The position numbers were made by a program, and so were the translations under genes. The notes under the pieces are model-generated. The model made no database searches. It worked only from the letters and a program-made list of their open reading frames with translations, and was not told the origin of the DNA. Below are positions 26,124-36,467 of a stretch of DNA of 64,000 bases, one piece after another (positions within the stretch are counted from its first letter, which is position 1; each line of letters begins with the position of its first letter). The DNA is taken from assembly GCA_028823855.1 (NCBI GenBank), contig JAPPFL010000079.1:1-64000 (forward strand), given 5' to 3'. The DNA comes from Albidovulum sp. (lineage in GTDB: Bacteria; Pseudomonadota; Alphaproteobacteria; Rhodobacterales; Rhodobacteraceae).

Positions 26124-27239
26124 ATGAAAATCGACGGAAATTCGACCCGTACGATCTGGGTTGCCGACGACGGCCGGACAGTCGACGTGATCGACCAGAC
26201 CAAGCTGCCATTTGCCTTCGAGATCTTGAAGCTCAACGATGTCGAAGAGGCCGCGGCCGCAATCGAGCGAATGGTCGTGCGCGGCGCGCCTCTAATCGGA
26301 GCGACGGCCGCTTTCGGCGTGGCGCTCGCCATGGCGGACGACTCCTCTTCCGAAAACCTTGCCGCCTCCTGCGATCGTCTGATCGGGACCCGCCCCACCG
26401 CCGTGAATCTCCGCTGGGCCATCTCCGAGATGATGTCGTGCCTGGAGCGCCTGCCGGAGGCCGAGCGCAAGGATGCCGCCTACCGGAGGGCGGCAGAGAT
26501 CTGCGACGAAGATGTAGAGATAAACGCTTCGATCGGACGCAACGGCCTGGGTCTGATCCAGCAAATCGCGGCGCGGAAGCCACCAGGAGAGCCTGTCAAC
26601 ATACTTACTCACTGCAATGCGGGATGGCTCGCCGCCGTCGACTGGGGAACGGCCACGTCGCCGATTTACATGGCTCATGACCAGGGAACTCCGGTCCACG
26701 TGTGGGTAGATGAAACGCGCCCGCGAAACCAGGGCGCATCCCTTACCGCCTATGAATTGGGTCATGAAGGCGTGCCGCACACCGTGATTCCGGACAACAC
26801 TGGCGGACATCTCATGCAGCACGGGCAGGTAGACCTGGTGATTACCGGAACCGACCGCACCACTGCCACGGGCGATGTCTGCAACAAGATTGGCACTTAT
26901 CTGAAGGCCCTTGCCGCCCGCGACAACGATGTGCCCTTCTACGTCGCGCTTCCTTCTCCGACCATCGACTTCACTCTGTCCAATGGCGTAGAGGAAATCC
27001 CGATTGAGCAACGATCCGGCGACGAGGTCTCCAAGATGACCGGCGTGTCGGAGGACGGAACGGTCCGGACCGTCGATATCGTTTCCAGAGGATCGCCGGT
27101 CGCAAACTACGCATTCGACGTTACACCGGCGCGCCTCGTCACGGGCCTCATTACCGAGGCTGGGATTTGCGAAGCATCGCGCGACGGAATTGCGGAGCTG
27201 TTTCCCGACCGCGCTGCGCCAGCTGGCCGTCGGAAGTAG
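26124..27239 (+). CDS. mtnA: Methylthioribose-1-phosphate isomerase (MtnA)
   Basis: 371 residues of the eIF-2B/MtnA fold. [20 protein letters not shown] near residues 50-70, [12 protein letters not shown] (the catalytic Cys), [19 protein letters not shown] and [20 protein letters not shown] (the catalytic Asp region; most homologues read GADR where this has GTDR) identify it. It converts methylthioribose-1-phosphate to methylthioribulose-1-phosphate. GAAGGAG lies before the ATG. It forms a two-gene operon with mtnK. Confidence 0.92.
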   Translation: MKIDGNSTRTIWVADDGRTVDVIDQTKLPFAFEILKLNDVEEAAAAIERMVVRGAPLIGATAAFGVALAMADDSSSENLAASCDRLIGTRPTAVNLRWAISEMMSCLERLPEAERKDAAYRRAAEICDEDVEINASIGRNGLGLIQQIAARKPPGEPVNILTHCNAGWLAAVDWGTATSPIYMAHDQGTPVHVWVDETRPRNQGASLTAYELGHEGVPHTVIPDNTGGHLMQHGQVDLVITGTDRTTATGDVCNKIGTYLKALAARDNDVPFYVALPSPTIDFTLSNGVEEIPIEQRSGDEVSKMTGVSEDGTVRTVDIVSRGSPVANYAFDVTPARLVTGLITEAGICEASRDGIAELFPDRAAPAGRRK

Positions 27240-27986
27240 CTAGCCGGCCGCGAGAACATGCGTACATATGGCGGTTCCGGCATGCATGTCCTCTTGCGCA
27301 TACTTGCGCATGCTGTAGTGCGGCCGGAGTCTTCCAAGGAATTTCCGGTTGTCGTGAGCAGGCCGCCGCCGAACCCACTCGTTCGGCTGCGCATGGCGCG
27401 CGCGCCGAAACGGTCTCGCCAGCTGCAATCCGGAAATTCGATTGCCGCCCATTGCTTGCGGCGAGCAATTGCGCAAGCAAAATTCGGCAGAATTGAAACC
27501 GCGATCCGGTAAATTGTTCGACGGACTTCTGGCGGCCGATCGAAGGCGCGATCGCCCGCGCTTTTCCGATGGGCCGTGCCGATGTGCCGGCTTGCCTCCG
27601 CCCGGTTTTCGCGTGGCTCGAACGCTACCGCCCGTTGACGGCGCCGGCGCCATTTCACATTCGTCGCTCATGCCTGCAGCGCATTGTCGCCGGCTGAGGA
27701 CGCGCTGGAACCGCCGACGATTCCGCCTTCTCCTACGCAACGGCTCAAACCGGGTGCGAGCGGCGGCGCCAGGTTGCCGGAGTGTCTTCTGGGCCGTTCC
27801 AAATTTTCCTTCCGAATGCGCCGGCCATTCGGGCCGATAAACGCGAGCGCGTGAAATGATCGTGCGGCGATCTTTGTATTTGACGCGCTGTAAGGCTATT
27901 CCCCGAACGCCGTGTCTGGCAGAGGAATACTTTGGTCGCCAAGTCTTCCTCAAAAATTCATTCTGGCGAAGAGAGGAGTTTTGGTC
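27240..27986. other. Gene-free stretch (about 750 bp)
   Basis: Frames on both strands are Arg/Ala-rich without motifs. No terminator or promoter is convincing. Confidence 0.4.
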
Positions 27987-29303
27987 ATGACGGTTGCATA
28001 CAGAGGCTGGGTGCCGGCGGACTGCGAGCGCCTTGTTCAGGACATCGCCGTTCGAACGGAAGGACAAGGCTCTGGACAAGTTTTGGAGCGCATCGAGACG
28101 TTGGCGGAAATAAATCGCCAAATCCACGAGCGGGACTGTTTCAATCTGAATCCGGCGACCAACGTGATGAATCCTAGAGCCGAGGCGATTTTGTCATCCG
28201 GCATTGGGTCGCGCCCGTCGCTGGGCTATCCCGGCGACAAGTACGAAATGGGACTGGAGGCAATAGAAGAGATCGAGGTTATCTGCTGCCAACTATGCGC
28301 CGAAGTATTCGACGCCGCGTTTGCAGAAATTCGCGTGCCTTCCGGCGCTATCGCCAACCTCTACGGATTCATGGCCACGTGCCGCCCGGGCGATACAATC
28401 GTCGTGCCGCCCGCCAGTGTCGGCGGGCACGTTACCCACCACATGGCAGGATGCGCGGGGCTATACGGATTAAATGTCGTCGAGGCTCCCGCCATGGCGG
28501 GCGGGTATACGGTTGATCTTGACGGATTGGCTTCCATTGCGAGAGCCCGGCGGCCAAAACTCGTAACCGTCGGCGGAAGCTTGAACCTCTTCGAGCATCC
28601 CGTGGCCGATGTTCGGGCTATCGCGGACGAGGTAGGCGCCAAGGTCATGTTCGATGCGGCTCATCAGTGCGGGATCATCGCCGGCCGCGCGTGGTCCAAC
28701 CCTCTAAAGACCGGCGCGCATTTTATGACAATGAGCACGTACAAGAGCCTCGGAGGGCCGGCGGGCGGCCTGATCGTTTCGGATGATGCCGAAATCGCGG
28801 AGAGGCTGGACGCTATCGCGTTTCCCGGGATGACGGCTAATTTCGATGCTTCCAAATCGGCGGCGCTTGCAGTGACTATGCTCGACTGGCGTGAACACGG
28901 GCGTTCTTACGCTTCGGAAATGATCCGCACCAGCCAGGCTCTGGCGGCCGCTCTCGATGCTGCGGGCGTCGAGGTGTTTGCAGGCAAAGACGGATTCACA
29001 AACTCGCACCAGTTTGCGGTAATAGCGGCGCCATTCGGCGGCGGCCAGGCGGCGTCGAAGACCTTGAGAAGGGCCGGGTTTCTTGCCTGCGGCATCGGAC
29101 TTCCGATCGACGAACTGGCGGGCGACTTGAACGGGCTGCGGATCGGCACGCCAGAACTTGTTCGTTGGGGCGTTACCGCCGAAAATTCGGAACGCATGGC
29201 GGATCTTATCGCCGAGGCCTTGCGGCGAAACGATCCGGAGGCGCTGGCTCCGGCAGTCGGATCCTGGCGACAAGGCTTCGACACCATTCATTTCATCAAC
29301 TGA
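27987..29303 (+). CDS. Serine hydroxymethyltransferase-like PLP enzyme
   Basis: 438 residues of fold-type I. SLGYPGDKYEMGLEAIEEIE and the PLP-contact segments FDAAHQCG (D223 and H226) and STYKSLGGPAGG (Schiff-base K253) follow the SHMT plan, but the GlyA-type T-H-K-T-L-R-G around the lysine is changed to T-Y-K-S-L-G-G. It is therefore probably an SHMT-like aldolase or transaldolase rather than housekeeping GlyA. ATG at 27987 follows GAGAGGAG at about 10 bp; the upstream in-frame start at 27912 has no ribosome site. It sits alone downstream of mtnKA. Confidence 0.8.
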   Translation: MTVAYRGWVPADCERLVQDIAVRTEGQGSGQVLERIETLAEINRQIHERDCFNLNPATNVMNPRAEAILSSGIGSRPSLGYPGDKYEMGLEAIEEIEVICCQLCAEVFDAAFAEIRVPSGAIANLYGFMATCRPGDTIVVPPASVGGHVTHHMAGCAGLYGLNVVEAPAMAGGYTVDLDGLASIARARRPKLVTVGGSLNLFEHPVADVRAIADEVGAKVMFDAAHQCGIIAGRAWSNPLKTGAHFMTMSTYKSLGGPAGGLIVSDDAEIAERLDAIAFPGMTANFDASKSAALAVTMLDWREHGRSYASEMIRTSQALAAALDAAGVEVFAGKDGFTNSHQFAVIAAPFGGGQAASKTLRRAGFLACGIGLPIDELAGDLNGLRIGTPELVRWGVTAENSERMADLIAEALRRNDPEALAPAVGSWRQGFDTIHFIN

Positions 29304-29851
29304 GGCGCGGCCCGAGAGGATGGGAAAGTGACCGCCTTCCCAACGGGCTCGTCGGGAGCCGTCTTGCGCGGTTGCTCGAGTTGACCGGCCAGTCCATGCT
29401 TAGGTCGCGATTTTCTTTTGCCTACTTGACTTCGAGCGAACATCAAAACCGAATGATTGATCGTCCAAGAACCTTAAGAGTTTGAATCAAATAACATAAA
29501 TGGCTAGATTTTTTCGATAATCGCGGTCGCCGATCAGTATTTGGCGCAGTCGCATTAGGTTTTGGGCACAATCAAAGGCACATTGGGATGCAATGCTGCG
29601 GCAAGACTGCGGGTTTCGTAGCGACATCCTTCGACCCTACGCCCATTCGATCGTCTTGCCGAAGCGATGAAGGAATTCTTCACTTCAGGCGAAACTCCGA
29701 CTATTGGAAGGTCAAGTAGCCGCGGCTCGATTAAACAATTGGAGCTTTTGCGCATAGCTATGCGACACGGCGATGCGTCGCGCTTCGATTGAAGAAATGT
29801 CGTCAAGCGAGGCTAAAGGCCGCAACATGATCAATTGAACGAGGATTTGCT
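29304..29851. other. Mostly empty; possible LysR-type effector-domain relic on the minus strand
   Basis: The minus strand at 29555-29806 is open and reads LLDLPIVGVSPEVKNSFIAS and YETRSLAAALHPNVPLIVPK, which weakly resembles the end of a LysR effector domain. No helix-turn-helix part is present. The rest holds nothing recognisable. Confidence 0.25.
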
Positions 29852-31297
29852 ATGAGTCGTCCTGAGACACGGTACACGGGTCCTGAATTTTGCGCGATGC
29901 CGGCTCGCGAGGCTGTACGCCTCCTGGTCCGAGGCGAAATCTCGCCTGACGAATTGCTCGACGCTAGCGTCGAACGGCGGAGCCAGACCGATGGCCATAT
30001 CAACGCGTCGGTGATCCAATGCGAAAAGCGAGCCAGGGATTCTATCCGCTCGCTGCCGAATAGGGGAGGGAAGGCGTCTCCCGGCTGGCTGGGCGGCGTA
30101 ACGGTCGGGATCAAGGATCTCATCGATGTGAATGGCGTTCCGAACACCTGCGGAAGCCCTGCGCTCGTCGACAACATCCCCGACGAGAACGACGCTCTCA
30201 TCGATAGGCTCGAGGACCGCGGCGCGGTAATCGCGGGCAAGACGAACACTCCCGAGTTCGGCGCGGGAGCGAACACATTTAACGCGGTTTTCGGAGCGAC
30301 GCGGAATCCTTGGAATACGTCCTCCAACGCCGGGGGCTCGTCGGGCGGGTCGGCCGCCGCCCTCGCGACCGGACAGTACTGGCTTTGCCACGGTTCGGAT
30401 CTTGCTGGGTCGCTCCGGACCCCGGCATCATTTTGCGGCGTCGTGGGATTTCGGCCAACGCCCGGACGCTGCGGAGGAGGACCGTCCGATACTGCGTTTT
30501 CCTGCGAGGCCGTGGATGGGCCGATGGCTCGCGACATTCTGGATGCGGCGCTGTTTCTCGACTCGATGTGCGGGTTCGACTCTCGCCATCCGATCAGCAT
30601 TGAGGAGCCGAGAATTCCGTTCCAGGAATCGGTAGGGCAGTCGCCCGGAAACATACGAATTGCATTTTCAGAGGATTTGGGCGGATTTGCCCCCGTCGAG
30701 AAGGAAATCCGGCAAACGCTTCGGCACGCGGCGGAGACCGTCGCAGTCGACGGCGTCGAGGTCGCGGAGGATTGCCCTGAACTTCAGGATCTGAATCGAA
30801 TCTATCTGGCCCTGCGAGGCATTCACTACGGAGCCGTCGCGGATCGCCTGCCGGACAGCGCCAGAAAGCACTTCAAAAGAACGCTCCGGGAAAACGCGAA
30901 ATTCGGAAGAGCCTTGACCTCCGCCGAAATCTACGACGCGATGCGCGGCAAGACCCGCATATACCATGCGATGCGAACGTTTCTGGAAGACTACGACGTA
31001 TTGGCGATCCCGGTTACCGGAATCGCGCCCGGACCCGTAGAAGTCGAATACCCGCCGATCATTGACGGAGTGCCGATGAGGGACTACGTAGAATGGCTGC
31101 GATTTTCATTTCTTGCAACGACGGCCGCGCTGCCGGCCTTGTCGATGCCGTGCGGATTTACGCCGAAGGGCATGCCGGTCGGCATTCAGCTGATCGGCCC
31201 TCCGAGAGGCGAAGCAAGATTGCTGCAGGTCGCCTATGCAATTGAGCAAAGGCTAAATCTTCCCCTAGGTCCGATAGATCCGATAGTGCCGGATTGA
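29852..31297 (+). CDS. Amidase-signature family hydrolase
   Basis: A 481-residue amidase with the complete Ser-cisSer-Lys triad: K88 (GVTVGIKDLID), S163 (AGGSSGGSAAA) and nucleophile S187 (GSDLAGSLRTPA). Length and the C-terminal PALSMPCGFTPKGMPVGIQL segment are typical. It hydrolyses an amide; close relatives act on aryl- or acyl-amides and the substrate is not predictable. Cytoplasmic (no signal peptide). GAGGATTTGCT precedes the ATG. The next gene is another hydrolase of the amidohydrolase superfamily, 431 bp away. Confidence 0.88.
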   Translation: MSRPETRYTGPEFCAMPAREAVRLLVRGEISPDELLDASVERRSQTDGHINASVIQCEKRARDSIRSLPNRGGKASPGWLGGVTVGIKDLIDVNGVPNTCGSPALVDNIPDENDALIDRLEDRGAVIAGKTNTPEFGAGANTFNAVFGATRNPWNTSSNAGGSSGGSAAALATGQYWLCHGSDLAGSLRTPASFCGVVGFRPTPGRCGGGPSDTAFSCEAVDGPMARDILDAALFLDSMCGFDSRHPISIEEPRIPFQESVGQSPGNIRIAFSEDLGGFAPVEKEIRQTLRHAAETVAVDGVEVAEDCPELQDLNRIYLALRGIHYGAVADRLPDSARKHFKRTLRENAKFGRALTSAEIYDAMRGKTRIYHAMRTFLEDYDVLAIPVTGIAPGPVEVEYPPIIDGVPMRDYVEWLRFSFLATTAALPALSMPCGFTPKGMPVGIQLIGPPRGEARLLQVAYAIEQRLNLPLGPIDPIVPD

Positions 31298-31728
31298 CGC
31301 CGGTTCCGGCATCGCGCCTCCTGCGCCGACAGGGACGGCTGCGCAGCGGGGTTTCGCCCATTGCCGCGGGCGATATCCGATTTGCAAACGGCAAGGCCGG
31401 CGTCGCCGGCCCGAGCCGCATCCGGATTCGATTCATCATGGATTTCTCCGCCTGATGCGGCGGTTTGCCGAGCAAGAGATCTCGGTTTGCGACGATCGCT
31501 TCGCTTTCCGGCAGATGGCGGAAGCCCGCGGCACTTCAGAACACCGTATTCGCATCGCCGCTTGAATGAGTAATCGGTGCCGCCGCGCCGATTCCGAAGT
31601 CATATTTTCAAGTTTGACACGCTTGAATACATTTTCTACTTGCTTGGCTTTCCGGCGACTCCGGTTTTCGGATGCGCTGCGATCGCTTCGGGGATCCCCG
31701 GGCGGCTCGATGCATGGAAGGCTGCGAT
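31298..31728. other. No gene between amidase and amidohydrolase; one GC palindrome
   Basis: A 17-nt near-palindrome GGCCGGCGTCGCCGGCC at 31395-31411 is the only notable structure. Short ORFs have no motifs. Confidence 0.35.
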
Positions 31729-33348
31729 ATGATTACGGTGTTTCCCGCAAGGAAGATCATAACCATGGACAGGAACCTACCCGAGGCGACGCACGTCGCG
31801 GCAAGGGACGGAATCGTCCTAGCGGTCGGCGGTCCCGACTGTGCGGAAGCTTGGGGCGCGTCGAAGGTCGACGGCCGGTTCGCGGACAAGGTCCTAATTC
31901 CCGGGCTTGTCGAGGCCCATGCACACATCATGGCCGGCGGCGTATGGCGATTCGAATATGTCGGCCACTACCCGCGATCGGACCCCGACGGCGTATCGCG
32001 CCCCGGTGCCGAGACCAGCGACGAGATCCTCTCGATATTGCGAAAATCCGCATCCGGAATCGGTCGCGGCAAATTCGTCGTCGGCTGGGGCTACGACGGG
32101 GCCTTCGTAGAGGGTCCGAGAATGGACCGGCAAATGCTGGACCTCGTCTCCCCCGACCAGCCGGTAGTCGTCATGCATTCGAATTTTCACGTGCTGACGG
32201 CGAACAGCAAGGCGCTGGAAATCTGCGGAATCGAGTCCTTGCGCGGCATGGAAGGCGTCTGCGAAGCTCCGGACGGCGCGCTTACCGGCGAACTGCAGGA
32301 GCTTAGCGCGATGGATCCCGTCATGGAAAAGTGCGGCCTGCGCCTGCAGGAGATTTGCGACGAAAGCGCCCTGCGCGACTACGGCAAGCTCGCCAGGAGT
32401 TGCGGCGTTACAACCGTTGCGGATCTCTTTTCGATCCTCGACGACGACGAGGTGCGGATGCTGCTGTCGGTCACTTCCGAAAAGGAATTCCCCGTTCGCT
32501 ATGCCCCCGTCATGTCGGCTATGGGAATCGATCCTGGCGAAGCGGCGAGGCGCGCTCGAGCGATTAGGGCTAAGTCCACGCCGAAGCTGCATCTGGGATC
32601 CGCGAAGCTTTTTACAGACGGGGCGATACAGGGCGGAACTGCAATGCTGAAGCCGCCGGGATATCTTAACCGTCCCGGAAACGGGATGTGGAACATGGAT
32701 ATGGGCGAATTCCGCGAGGCGGTGTCGACGCTTCATTCGGAAGGAATCAAGATCCACGTGCACGCGAACGGGGACGAAGCCTCCGAACAGACGATTCGCG
32801 CATTCGAAGAGGCTATCGGAAAGGCCCCGAACCCCGATCTGAGGCACACGCTCGAGCATGCCCAACTCGCGGGAGAAGACCAGTTTAAGCGCATGCGCGC
32901 CCTTGGCTTGACAGTGAATCTATTCGCAAATCATGTGCATTACTTCGGCGACGTGCACATTGAGAAGTCTCTCGGCATGGATCGAGCTCGAAGCATGGAT
33001 GCCTGCGCGGACGCGTGGGATGTGTTCGGCGGCGATTTCGCGATTCATTCGGACGCCCCGGTAACGCCCTTGGCACCGCTGAAGACCGCCTGGTGCGCGG
33101 TAAACCGCGTTTCCATGGGAGGGCGGAAGCTTGGCGACTCGCAATGCATTTCGGTGAAGCAGGCTTTGCACTGCATCACCTTGGGGGCGGCCTACGTACT
33201 GAAGCTCGACGACCGGGTCGGCTCAATAAAGTGCGGAAAGTACGCGGACTTCTGCGCTCTCGAAGCGGATCCTCTTGAATTGCCTCCGCTTGAACTCGCC
33301 GATATTCCGGTTGTCGGCACTGTGCTGGGCGGGGAAGTCACTTCGTGA
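31729..33348 (+). CDS. YtcJ-like amidohydrolase (Amidohydro_3)
   Basis: 539 residues. Metal-binding motifs in order: VEAHAHI (H64, H66), AKLFTDGAIQGGT (the carboxylated or metal-near Lys region), HVHANGDEA, HTLEHAQL and IHSDAPVTP (the late Asp), ending with the composite beta domain (GSIKCGKYADFCALE). This is the YtcJ subgroup, which hydrolyses N-acyl or imide compounds. ATG at 31729 (MITVFPARKIITMD) is preferred over the track-long frame because it opens the beta domain. With the amidase upstream it suggests use of amides. Confidence 0.85.
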   Translation: MITVFPARKIITMDRNLPEATHVAARDGIVLAVGGPDCAEAWGASKVDGRFADKVLIPGLVEAHAHIMAGGVWRFEYVGHYPRSDPDGVSRPGAETSDEILSILRKSASGIGRGKFVVGWGYDGAFVEGPRMDRQMLDLVSPDQPVVVMHSNFHVLTANSKALEICGIESLRGMEGVCEAPDGALTGELQELSAMDPVMEKCGLRLQEICDESALRDYGKLARSCGVTTVADLFSILDDDEVRMLLSVTSEKEFPVRYAPVMSAMGIDPGEAARRARAIRAKSTPKLHLGSAKLFTDGAIQGGTAMLKPPGYLNRPGNGMWNMDMGEFREAVSTLHSEGIKIHVHANGDEASEQTIRAFEEAIGKAPNPDLRHTLEHAQLAGEDQFKRMRALGLTVNLFANHVHYFGDVHIEKSLGMDRARSMDACADAWDVFGGDFAIHSDAPVTPLAPLKTAWCAVNRVSMGGRKLGDSQCISVKQALHCITLGAAYVLKLDDRVGSIKCGKYADFCALEADPLELPPLELADIPVVGTVLGGEVTS

Positions 33349-33633
33349 CGAGAATTGCCTTTGCAGGGTTTCGGCGCGAGACCAGCACTAGCTGTTCGAT
33401 TTTCGAATTCCCTTCAGAAGTCGAACTCGAATCGCCGCCCGACCACGTCCTGGCGGCGACGGCCGAAGAAATAAACTGATTGCTGCAGGAAGCCTGCAGA
33501 AAGAGCGAGTGCCGTCCCGCGCTTGTGGCGGCTAATTTGTTCGCTCCTTGGCTCTCCAAAGGACAAATCCGGCGACAGCCGTCCCAAGTGCTGCGGGGGC
33601 GCAGTACGCGAACTGCTGTCCAAGGCGGTATCT

Positions 33634-34878
33634 ATGCGCTGCCCCAAGAAGAATAGAAAATTTAAAGGAATTGGCGAGCGAGCGTGGACGGCGGAGGACG
33701 ATCGGGCGGAAAAAGAGAGCCTACGCGAATCCGCGAAGCCCGAGCGCCGCGGAGCAGGCTTGGGGGTCGTTACCCAAGCTGCGGTGGAGAATATCGCCCA
33801 AGCCGTCGTCGCCGCGCCCGAGTCGACCAAAGGCGAAGGCCAGATCGAACGCGAGATTCCCGAGATCGAGAGGAAGAATATCGAGAACGTCGCCCTTGAT
33901 ATCATGGAGAACGTCGCGAAGAACGGTGTCAGCGCCCAAGTTCCTCGCTTTGACACCCACATCGTCGTTGACTGGTCGGCGAGGGGGAAACCGGGTCCGC
34001 CGAAGCCGGCGGAAAATTCAATCTGGTGGGCCGGTGCCCGCACGGACGGTAGTCAGCCGCCGGAACTCCAGCCCAAGTACGCTCCTACTCGCAACGAAGC
34101 TTTGCGGAGTCTCGTCAAATTAATCGGCGACGAACTCGAGGCTGATCGCCGCGTGCTGGCGGGTTTTGACTTCCCGTTCGGCTATCCCGCGGGCGTGGCC
34201 GCGCGATTGACCGGCGCGGAGTCCGCTCTGGAACTTTGGGCTTGGCTTGCAAAGCAGATCAAGGATGAGTCCAATAACGAAAATAATCGGTACGAAGCGG
34301 CAACGGCGATCAACAATGCCTACCCGGGGATCGGCCCGTGCTGGGGTCGCCCTGCCCGCTGGGACTATCCGGACATCCCGGAAAGGAAAACAGAGCGCAC
34401 TAGACGGGAAAGCCACCCGCCGGAACGTCGTATCGCCGATCAATGCGCCGACGGCGCCAAGACGGTTTGGCAATTGAACGGCGCTGGCTCCGTTGGTTCC
34501 CAAGTCTTGCTGGGTTTGCCCGCTCTCGAACGCCTGCGCACGGATCCGACGATCGAAGACCGCGCAACCGTCTGGCCGCTCCAATCCGGCCTCCGATTCC
34601 CGACGGAGTGGCAAGTAGTGATTGCCGAGGCATACCCCTCATTGCTCAGGAAAGAGATCCGCGAGCGGCAGAACCCAGGCGAAATCCTCGACCGAGCCCA
34701 AGTGCGCGTAACCGCGGAGGCATTCGCTCGTCTGGATGCGGGAGGCGGCCTAGAGCCCCTCTTTTGCGGAGCTCCTTGTCTCACTCCCGCCCAACGACAA
34801 GCAATAATAGCAGAGGAGGCCTGGATCCTCGGTCTTGGGCACGAGGAGTCGCTCAAGAGCGCCTTGGCTTCGCCCTAA
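33634..34878 (+). CDS. Conserved protein with VDWSA motif, unknown function, with an N-terminal charged extension
   Basis: The core from about residue 105 begins FDTHIVVDWSARGKPGPPKP and continues VLAGFDFPFGYPAGVAARL, GPCWGRPARWDYPD, VWQLNGAGSVGSQVLLGLPA, EWQVVIAEAYPSLL, AQVRVTAEAFARLD and EEAWILGL. I know this family in alphaproteobacteria only under unreliable cofactor-biosynthesis names (CbiG- or MobB-like); no activity is established. The VDWSA and FDFPFGYP strands look like an RNase H-like fold with acidic residues. The first 90 or so residues are Arg/Glu-rich and low in conservation; ATG 33634 has AAGGCGG upstream, but ATG 33904 would give just the core. Gene-specific regulation is not visible. 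Confidence 0.65.
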   Translation: MRCPKKNRKFKGIGERAWTAEDDRAEKESLRESAKPERRGAGLGVVTQAAVENIAQAVVAAPESTKGEGQIEREIPEIERKNIENVALDIMENVAKNGVSAQVPRFDTHIVVDWSARGKPGPPKPAENSIWWAGARTDGSQPPELQPKYAPTRNEALRSLVKLIGDELEADRRVLAGFDFPFGYPAGVAARLTGAESALELWAWLAKQIKDESNNENNRYEAATAINNAYPGIGPCWGRPARWDYPDIPERKTERTRRESHPPERRIADQCADGAKTVWQLNGAGSVGSQVLLGLPALERLRTDPTIEDRATVWPLQSGLRFPTEWQVVIAEAYPSLLRKEIRERQNPGEILDRAQVRVTAEAFARLDAGGGLEPLFCGAPCLTPAQRQAIIAEEAWILGLGHEESLKSALASP

Positions 34879-35147
34879 AGGACCGACTCTGCTTTGAGCG
34901 CTCAAGTACGGGACCGACGGCCAGGCGGAAATCATACGATGCGTTGATCGCGAACCGAGTCGTTGCGGGCTATACCTGGGCCGCGTGCGGGATCAAATGG
35001 CGGATGTTTGCGCGTTGTCGCGGCTGGTTTCAGCTAACGCGTCGCCTGTCTGGTCCCGATTCTGGATACCGGCAGTCTGAACGCAGAGTCCGGCCTAGTT
35101 AGCGCGAAGCGCCTAACGGGACATCGGCGTGCTGCAAGAGCCGTTTT
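34879..35147. other. No gene between convergent neighbours
   Basis: No ORF with motifs and no clear terminator hairpin with a T-run. Confidence 0.35.
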
Positions 35148-36233
35148 TCATGCAACTACGACTATGTTGCCCGCCTTGCTTTTGTCTAGAAACGCCTGCT
35201 GCGCTTCGCGTAGTTCGGACAGCGGGTAGATCGCTGCGACAACCGGCTTAACTTCGCCGCGCTCGATATAGCCGACAATGTTCGGAAGCACGTCGGGTGG
35301 CGCTACGGTTGATCCGAAAAATGTCAGGTCGCGCAAATAGAGAGTACGTAGGTCGAACGGAACCACTGGTCCCGCAATTGCGCCGGAGCATACGTACCGC
35401 CCGCCTCTCTGAATCGCGCCGATTATCTGGGGCCATATCGGTCCGCCCACTACGTCCGCCGCTACGGTGACCTTCTCGGACCCCAGTACGGCGTCCAGAT
35501 TCTCGGGGCTTCGAGGCAACAACATGTCTGGTCCCAGTTTCGCTACCTCTTCATGCTTGGATTCAGATGCCAGCGCGACCACCCTCGCGCCGCGTCTCTT
35601 CGACAATTGGATCAGCGCGCCGCCGACTCCGCCCGACGCTCCCGGAACAAGTACGGTATCGTCAGCGGTAACGCCCGCGCGCGATAGCATGCCTTCGGCC
35701 GTCGAATAGCTGCAAGAGAACGTGGCGAGTTCGGCATCGCTCAGGTCGCTTGTCACTGCTCGGACATTCCTCCAGTGGATCTTGGCAAACTCGGCGAAGC
35801 CTCCGTCCGCCTCCGACCCGAAATAGCCCGCTCGTTCCAAGTTACAGGGATCGTTCCAGTCGCGCAGCCAGCCATCAACCATGACGCGCTTGCCCAATAG
35901 CTCGGGATCGGCCTTGTCGCCAGCCGCGACGACGATGCCCACGGCGTCGGCGCCCTGTATACGGGGAAATTCGATAGCCTTGCCGCCCCAGCTTGCGGCG
36001 TCTGTGCCCGCGACGCCTTCGGCAACGCCGTCGGTTGCGCCGGTTACGGCTTTAGAATACCATCCGATGCGCGTATTGACATCGGTGTTGTTGAGGCCGC
36101 ACGCTCGGATCCTTATCAGGACCTCGTCGTCGCCGGGTATAGGGACGGGCCAGTCCATTCGCCACTCGTACCGCTCCATGCTTCCATGGTCGGTGAGAAC
36201 CATCGCCTTCATAGTTTTGGGAACATTGGTCAT
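35148..36233 (-). CDS. MDR-superfamily oxidoreductase, zinc-free type
   Basis: 361 residues. NADPH-binding motif VLVPGASGGVGGALIQ near the middle, N-terminal GroES-like domain with CGLNNTDVNTRIGWY. The catalytic zinc Cys/His of alcohol dehydrogenases (CGxCHTD) is replaced by CGLNNTD and the four-cysteine structural zinc loop is missing, so it belongs with quinone- or enoyl-reductase-like MDRs. ATG at 36233 (MTNVPKTMKAMVL) with GAGAAAAAAATA upstream is preferred; an extension to 36296 is unlike the family. Confidence 0.82.
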   Translation of the reverse strand: MTNVPKTMKAMVLTDHGSMERYEWRMDWPVPIPGDDEVLIRIRACGLNNTDVNTRIGWYSKAVTGATDGVAEGVAGTDAASWGGKAIEFPRIQGADAVGIVVAAGDKADPELLGKRVMVDGWLRDWNDPCNLERAGYFGSEADGGFAEFAKIHWRNVRAVTSDLSDAELATFSCSYSTAEGMLSRAGVTADDTVLVPGASGGVGGALIQLSKRRGARVVALASESKHEEVAKLGPDMLLPRSPENLDAVLGSEKVTVAADVVGGPIWPQIIGAIQRGGRYVCSGAIAGPVVPFDLRTLYLRDLTFFGSTVAPPDVLPNIVGYIERGEVKPVVAAIYPLSELREAQQAFLDKSKAGNIVVVA

Positions 36234-36467
36234 TATTTTTTTCTCGAATTTTCCTATCGGGTTGTGAGCGTACTTAACTAGAAATTCGGCAGGCATGGAA
36301 TTCCCGCGATAGAGACATTGGCTATGGCGTCTGGAATGCTAGTCTAAGAATTTTGACAAGCAAGGGCCAAAAATTTTCCTGAATACCATCCTGCGTAAGT
36401 GAATTTTTTGGCAACACCCCTTGCGAGATCGGAACATTTCAAGCGTAAAGAGGAACATGGAATAAAC

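Noticed and set aside
31395-31411. GC palindrome as a regulatory operator
   Set aside because: No promoter or gene start nearby and composition makes such palindromes likely by chance.
31894-32865. 323-codon minus-strand ORF
   Set aside because: Shadow of the YtcJ-like amidohydrolase gene.
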